Shown piece after piece: positions 6,381 to 10,099 of a stretch of 10,099 bases of DNA. This stretch comes from Clostridiales bacterium (GTDB taxonomy: Bacteria; Bacillota; Clostridia; Lachnospirales; Lachnospiraceae). The notes beneath the pieces were generated by a model, which saw only the letters and a program-made list of their open reading frames with translations, had not been told where the DNA came from and did no database searches. Numbering within the stretch: position 1 is the first letter of the stretch; every line of letters starts with the position of its first letter. Position numbers and translations under genes: made by a program. The stretch spans positions 1 to 10,099 of the forward strand of contig JAAZDA010000016.1 in assembly GCA_012512995.1 (NCBI GenBank), given 5' to 3'.

Positions 6381-7817
6381 ATGAGAAGTTTTATGGATCA
6401 GGATTTCATGCTTAATAATGAAACGGCAAAACATCTTTTTCATGATTATGCGGAGCAACTCCCGATAATCGATTACCACTGTCATATTTCGCCAAAGGAA
6501 ATATATGAGGACAGACGTTACAACAATATTTCGGAAGTCTGGCTCGGCGGGAGATGTGATGACGGAACGTATTTCGGTGATCACTATAAGTGGAGACTGA
6601 TGAGATCAAATGGTGTCCCTGAGGAAAAAGTGACAGGCGGCGCTGATCCGTATGACAAGTTCCTTGAGTTTGCTGGGGCGCTTGAAATGGCCATCGGTAA
6701 TCCGATGTATCACTGGTCAAACATGGAACTGCACAAATACTTCGGTATAACTGAACCGTTAAGCACGAAGAACGCAAAAGAAATATGGGACAGGACTTCA
6801 GACCTGCTCCGTAATGATCCGGATCTTTCAGTCCGTGGCATTATAAGAAAATCAAATGTTAAGTATATCGGGACGACTGATGATCCTGTGGATTCTCTTG
6901 AGTGGCACGAAAAACTCTCTGCGACCTCTGATCAGGGATTTGAGGTATGCCCTTCATTCCGCCCGGACAAGGCTGTAAACATCCGCAAAGCCGGGTTTGC
7001 TGCTTATATCTGGAAGCTGGCAGCAGTTGTAGGAAAAGAAAAGCTGACGTCTGCTGATGAAGTCATTGATGCGCTTTATGAGCGTATAGATTATTTCAAA
7101 GCGCACGGATGCAAAGCTTCTGATCATGGTCTTGATTATGTGCCGTTCAGGGAGAGCACTGCCGAAGAGGTAAACAAGGTCTTCAGAAAGGCAATGGCAG
7201 GAGAAGAGGTAACACAGGTAGAAGCTGAGGAATACCAGACGGCCGTCATTCTCTCACTTGCAAGAAAATACCATAAAGAAAACATTGTCATGGAGATCCA
7301 TTATTCATGCACAAGAGATAACAACAAAAAGATGTTCAGACTTGAAGGCCCTGACACTGGTTTTGACATGATAGCCAAATCGCAGTGTTATGACCAGCTC
7401 GCAGAGTTTATGTCAAAACTGGATGAGACGGATGAATTGCCAAGGACCATAGTATTCTCGCTTGATGCAGCTGACTTCAACCAACTGGCGTCGCTTATAG
7501 GATGTTTCCAGGGTGATGATGTGCCCGGTAAAATTCAGCTTGGTGCGGCATGGTGGTTCCTTGATTCAAAGGATGGCATGGAAGCTCAGATGAAATCACT
7601 TGCTAACTTGGGTCTCCTCGGAAATTTTGTCGGAATGCTTACGGATTCGCGATCCTTCCTTTCATACACGCGTCACGATTATTTCAGAAGAATAGCGTGC
7701 AATCTTATAGGTGGATGGGTCGAGAACGGAGAGTATCCCAACGACGAAGAAAGCCTTAAGAAGATAGTTTCCGGGATCTCATATACAAATGCTGAGAGAT
7801 ACTTTTCGTTGAAGTGA
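6381..7817 (+). CDS. uxaC: Glucuronate/galacturonate isomerase (uronate isomerase)
   Basis: The 478-residue protein (family about 470) begins MRSFMDQDFMLNNETA, the usual UxaC opening. It belongs to the amidohydrolase superfamily. The metal-type HxH motif is H33-C-H35 in IIDYHCHISPKE, and the family regions ISEVWLGG, MEIHYSCTRDNNKKMF, WWFLDSKDGM and DSRSFLSYTRHDYFRR are all present. UxaC interconverts D-galacturonate and D-tagaturonate (and D-glucuronate and D-fructuronate), the first cytoplasmic step of hexuronate use. The uxaB and uxaA neighbours point to the galacturonate branch here. It is the first gene after the promoter and operator, so the LacI protein probably controls the entire downstream pathway. 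Small departures from the residues I expect (LGAAWWF, EIHYSCTRD) look like lineage variation rather than damage. Confidence 0.96.
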   Translation: MRSFMDQDFMLNNETAKHLFHDYAEQLPIIDYHCHISPKEIYEDRRYNNISEVWLGGRCDDGTYFGDHYKWRLMRSNGVPEEKVTGGADPYDKFLEFAGALEMAIGNPMYHWSNMELHKYFGITEPLSTKNAKEIWDRTSDLLRNDPDLSVRGIIRKSNVKYIGTTDDPVDSLEWHEKLSATSDQGFEVCPSFRPDKAVNIRKAGFAAYIWKLAAVVGKEKLTSADEVIDALYERIDYFKAHGCKASDHGLDYVPFRESTAEEVNKVFRKAMAGEEVTQVEAEEYQTAVILSLARKYHKENIVMEIHYSCTRDNNKKMFRLEGPDTGFDMIAKSQCYDQLAEFMSKLDETDELPRTIVFSLDAADFNQLASLIGCFQGDDVPGKIQLGAAWWFLDSKDGMEAQMKSLANLGLLGNFVGMLTDSRSFLSYTRHDYFRRIACNLIGGWVENGEYPNDEESLKKIVSGISYTNAERYFSLK

Positions 7818-7829
7818 CAGAAAGCATTT

Positions 7830-7842
7830 TGTGAATTTCACA
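7830..7842 (+). repeat. Short palindrome in the uxaC-uxaB gap
   Basis: TGTGAATTTCACA is a 13-base inverted repeat in the 64-base gap between uxaC and uxaB. As RNA it makes only a 5-bp stem with a 3-base loop, and no T-run follows, so it is not a convincing terminator. Its role, if any, is unknown. Confidence 0.35.
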
Positions 7843-7881
7843 GTGTAACTTTATAGAAGAAGAAACGGCGAGGAAGACAAC

Positions 7882-9381
7882 ATGAAAAGGCTGAATTATG
7901 AAGTTTTGAATGACTCAGGGTATAAAGGATATGTTCTTGGCAAGGGTGAGGCACCTGTCAAAGTATTACAGTTCGGAGAGGGTAATTTCCTCAGAGCTTT
8001 TGTTGATTACTGGTTTGATATGTCGAATGAGAAGGTAGGATGGAACGGGAAAGTCGCGCTTGTGCAGCCGATAGCTCAGGGACTTACAAAGATAATAAAT
8101 GAACAGGAAGGTCTATACACACTTTACCTTCGCGGTGCTGAAAATGGTGAGAAGGTCAACCGTAAGAGAGTCATATCTGTCGTTGATGGTTGCTATAATC
8201 CCTATGATCAGGCGGATTGGGACAGGATAAAGGAAATCGCGCAGAGCGATGATCTCGAGTATGTCGCATCAAATACAACTGAGGCAGGGATAGTATATGA
8301 CCCGGGCAGTAGTTTTGACCAGCTCCCGCCTGTGTCTTTCCCAGCAAAACTCACGGTCCTTCTGTATGAGAAGTTCAAGGCTGGAAAGAAAGGTCTTGTC
8401 ATTCTTTCATGTGAACTTATTGATGCAAACGGTAAGGAACTTGAGAAATGCTGCCTAAGACACGCTGACGACTGGAAACTCGGAAGTGATTTCAAAAAGT
8501 GGCTGAGTAATGAGTGCCTCTTCTGTTCAACACTTGTAGACCGCATAGTACCCGGTCGTATACGTGATCCCGAGGAAGTGAAGGAGCTGAACGAACAGAA
8601 CGGATATGAGGATTCGCTGCTTGATGTAGGTGAAGTTTTCGGTGTCTGGTATATAGAGGGTCCGGAAGCACTTTCTGGTAAGCTTCCATTCCAAAAAGCC
8701 GGACTCAATGTGTATGTTGTTCCTGAAGTCGCTCCGTATAAAAAGAGAAAGGTCCGCATACTTAACGGAGCACATACAGGTTTTGTCCTAGGAGCATATC
8801 TTGCCGGACAGAATATAGTCCGCGACTGTATGCATGACGAGACTATACATGCCTTCATGAATAAGATGCTTTATGACGAGATAATTCCTATCCTGCCGCT
8901 TGATAAGGACGATTGCAGGAAGTTTGCGGAAGCAGTGACTGACCGCTTTGCGAATCCATTCGTTGATCATCAGCTTATGAGTATCTCGCTTAATTCAACA
9001 TCAAAATGGAAAGCCCGTGATCTGCCGTCTCTCATTGAGTACACTGAGAAATTCGGAAAACTTCCGCAGGCTCTCACTATGGGATTTGCAGCCTACATTG
9101 CATTTTATTCAACAGATCTGCAGCGCCGCGAGGAGGATGGACTTGTTGCAAAACGTCCCGCAGGTAATGAGTACAAGATCCAGGATGATGGATGGGCGCT
9201 TGACTTCTACTGGGATCACAGAAATGCAGATGACAAAACACTCGTTCATGATGTTCTGTCAGATAAACAGATGTGGGATCAGGATCTGACAAAGATTCCT
9301 GAGCTTGAAATGACAGTACTGAAAGATCTTGAACTGATAAGGACTGAAGGCGCAGAGAAAGCATATGAGTCTGTACTGTAA
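7882..9381 (+). CDS. uxaB: Tagaturonate reductase (altronate oxidoreductase)
   Basis: This 499-residue protein of the mannitol dehydrogenase/polyol-specific long-chain dehydrogenase family reduces D-tagaturonate to D-altronate with NADH in the cytoplasm, the second step of the galacturonate pathway. The N-terminal nucleotide-binding region carries VLQFGEGNFLRAF (residues 28-40). The family's catalytic signature K-x4-N-x2-H is intact as K290, N295 and H298 in KVRILNGAH, and N183 in CELIDANG matches the other conserved asparagine. The start ATG 7882 follows AGGAAG (7871-7876) at 5 bases. The opening residues and the position between uxaC and uxaA favour UxaB over the mannonate enzyme UxuB. It should be co-transcribed with uxaC across a 64-base gap. 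It ends 99 bases before uxaA, in a gap that contains a hairpin and repeats. Confidence 0.95.
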   Translation: MKRLNYEVLNDSGYKGYVLGKGEAPVKVLQFGEGNFLRAFVDYWFDMSNEKVGWNGKVALVQPIAQGLTKIINEQEGLYTLYLRGAENGEKVNRKRVISVVDGCYNPYDQADWDRIKEIAQSDDLEYVASNTTEAGIVYDPGSSFDQLPPVSFPAKLTVLLYEKFKAGKKGLVILSCELIDANGKELEKCCLRHADDWKLGSDFKKWLSNECLFCSTLVDRIVPGRIRDPEEVKELNEQNGYEDSLLDVGEVFGVWYIEGPEALSGKLPFQKAGLNVYVVPEVAPYKKRKVRILNGAHTGFVLGAYLAGQNIVRDCMHDETIHAFMNKMLYDEIIPILPLDKDDCRKFAEAVTDRFANPFVDHQLMSISLNSTSKWKARDLPSLIEYTEKFGKLPQALTMGFAAYIAFYSTDLQRREEDGLVAKRPAGNEYKIQDDGWALDFYWDHRNADDKTLVHDVLSDKQMWDQDLTKIPELEMTVLKDLELIRTEGAEKAYESVL

Positions 9382-9389
9382 ATAACGCA

Positions 9390-9428
9390 GCGGATTTTCT
9401 GGCGTGCGCAATGCGATTGGAAAACCGC
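9390..9428 (+). other. Intercistronic hairpin between uxaB and uxaA
   Basis: GCGGATTTTC (9390-9399) can pair with GAAAACCGC (9420-9428), leaving A9394 bulged. This gives a 9-bp stem with a 20-base GC-rich loop that contains TGCGCA. It begins 8 bases after the uxaB stop. No T-run follows, so it fits an RNA-processing or stability element, or a partial transcript attenuator, better than a full terminator. Confidence 0.5.
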
Positions 9429-9437
9429 ATAAGCAAA

Positions 9438-9472
9438 TAACACTCAGACATGAAAGGTAACACTCAGGCATG
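9438..9472 (+). repeat. Two tandem 15-bp direct repeats upstream of uxaA
   Basis: TAACACTCAGACATG (9438-9452) and TAACACTCAGGCATG (9458-9472) differ at one base and repeat with a 20-bp period, close to two helical turns. They are separated by AAAGG and end 8 bases before the uxaA start. They could be a protein-binding site on one DNA face, an RNA control element at the ribosome site, or a local duplication. Confidence 0.6.
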
Positions 9473-9480
9473 GTGGAAAA

Positions 9481-10099
9481 ATGAAACTTATTCGCATCAA
9501 TCCGGAAGACAATGTTGCAGTCGCACTGGAAGACATAAAAAAGGACGAAGTCTTTAATGTAGGAAGCAGTTTGACTGACATAGTCAACGCGCTGGACGAC
9601 GTACCGCGAGGACATAAGATAGCTCTTTGTGACATAGCTGCGGGGACAACTGTCATTAAATACGGAAGCCCTATAGCCGTAGCGACCTGTGATATAAAGA
9701 AGGGCGAATGGGTACATACACACAACGTCAGAACGGAACTTTCAGAGAATACTGAGTACAGGTATGATCACAGATCATCAGACATGCCTGAAGTGAAGTC
9801 CCATTCATTTATGGGATATCGCCGCGCTGACGGGCAGGTCGGAATTCGCAACGAAATATGGATCATCCCGATAGTAGGGTGTGTGAATGACGTTGCCCGT
9901 GAACTTGCGCGCTCGAATCAGGACCTTGTCAGTGAGTCAGGTGGTCATATTGACGGGCTGTATTCTTTTGCCCATCCGTATGGCTGCTCACAACTGGGCG
10001 ATGACCTTGCGACCACGGCAAAACTTCTGACTTCTCTTGTACATCACCCTAATGCAGGCGGTGTACTATGCCTGTCACTGGGATGTGAGAACCTGCCAC
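9481..10099 (+). CDS. uxaA: Altronate dehydratase, 3'-truncated
   Basis: The first 206 residues of D-altronate dehydratase are present, cut by the window end; the E. coli enzyme is about 495. It converts D-altronate to 2-keto-3-deoxy-D-gluconate, the third galacturonate step. The N-terminal SAF domain (about residues 1-95) opens MKLIRINPEDNVAVAL and includes RGHKIALCDIAAG and VHTHNVRT (H79, H81). It leads into the UxaA/GarD dehydratase domain with GYRRADGQVGIRNE, PYGCSQLGDD (C169) and SLGCENLP (C202). Both cysteine motifs match E. coli UxaA as I recall it. The start is ATG 9481, since no other in-frame start codon lies just upstream. The ribosome site is weak (GGTGGA at 9472-9477). A 4-codon reading frame from ATG 9470 ends in a TGA that overlaps this ATG. 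The kdgK and kdgA genes completing the pathway would be expected outside the window. Confidence 0.96.
   Translation, partial: MKLIRINPEDNVAVALEDIKKDEVFNVGSSLTDIVNALDDVPRGHKIALCDIAAGTTVIKYGSPIAVATCDIKKGEWVHTHNVRTELSENTEYRYDHRSSDMPEVKSHSFMGYRRADGQVGIRNEIWIIPIVGCVNDVARELARSNQDLVSESGGHIDGLYSFAHPYGCSQLGDDLATTAKLLTSLVHHPNAGGVLCLSLGCENLP

Noticed and set aside
7830..7842. TGTGAATTTCACA as a CRP site
   Set aside because: The CRP half-sites TGTGA and TCACA need a 6-base spacer but here it is 3. The likely host group also lacks the enteric type of CRP control.
8208..8858. Antisense open frame of 216 codons within uxaB
   Set aside because: It lies wholly opposite a well-conserved gene. The protein is rich in Ser, Pro and Arg, as expected from the reverse of a real frame, and shows no recognisable domain.
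9259..9723. Antisense open frames over the uxaB end and uxaA start
   Set aside because: They oppose clear uxaB and uxaA coding sequence, and their hydrophobic, Cys-rich translation has no recognisable family. The uxaA sense frame is continuous to the window end.

Overview
The window looks like a chromosomal carbohydrate-use locus of an anaerobic Firmicute, most likely a Clostridia/Lachnospiraceae-type gut or rumen plant-fibre degrader. This is inferred from the moderate-to-low GC, AGA/AGG arginine and ATA isoleucine codon use, purine-rich Shine-Dalgarno sites, a CUT1-type sugar ABC transporter and a CcpA-like LacI regulator. All eight genes read on the + strand with short gaps or overlaps. 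No RNA gene, insertion sequence, CRISPR array or rho-independent terminator was seen, and there is no gene-free stretch over 300 bases.

Region 1 (1-6260) is an import-and-hydrolysis operon. It holds the 3' end of a sugar ABC transporter permease and a compact GH63/trehalase-like (alpha/alpha)6 glycosidase. These are followed by a GH127 (DUF1680) beta-L-arabinofuranosidase-type enzyme and a DUF5060-DUF4038-DUF5605 protein related to the GH140 apiosidases, then a LacI-family regulator. None of the three glycosidases shows a signal peptide, so oligosaccharides are probably imported and then trimmed in the cytoplasm.

Region 2 (6261-6380) is a regulatory gap. It has an extended -10 sigma-70 promoter (TTGACA, 16 bp, TATATT) whose expected start point falls in a perfect 18-bp palindrome, TATGTAAGCGCTTACATA. 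This is a classic LacI/CcpA-type operator. A weaker half-matching copy lies about 55 bp upstream.

Region 3 (6381-10099) is the hexuronate operon in pathway order: uxaC (uronate isomerase), uxaB (tagaturonate reductase) and uxaA (altronate dehydratase, cut by the window end). These turn D-galacturonate into 2-keto-3-deoxygluconate. The uxaB-uxaA gap carries an imperfect hairpin and two 15-bp tandem repeats.

Taken together, the locus suggests uptake and intracellular breakdown of an oligosaccharide that carries galacturonate plus side-chain sugars such as L-arabinofuranose or apiose. A pectin fragment of the rhamnogalacturonan or apiogalacturonan type would fit. The LacI protein probably couples this to galacturonate catabolism. 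The gene families are clear. The exact substrates are inference.
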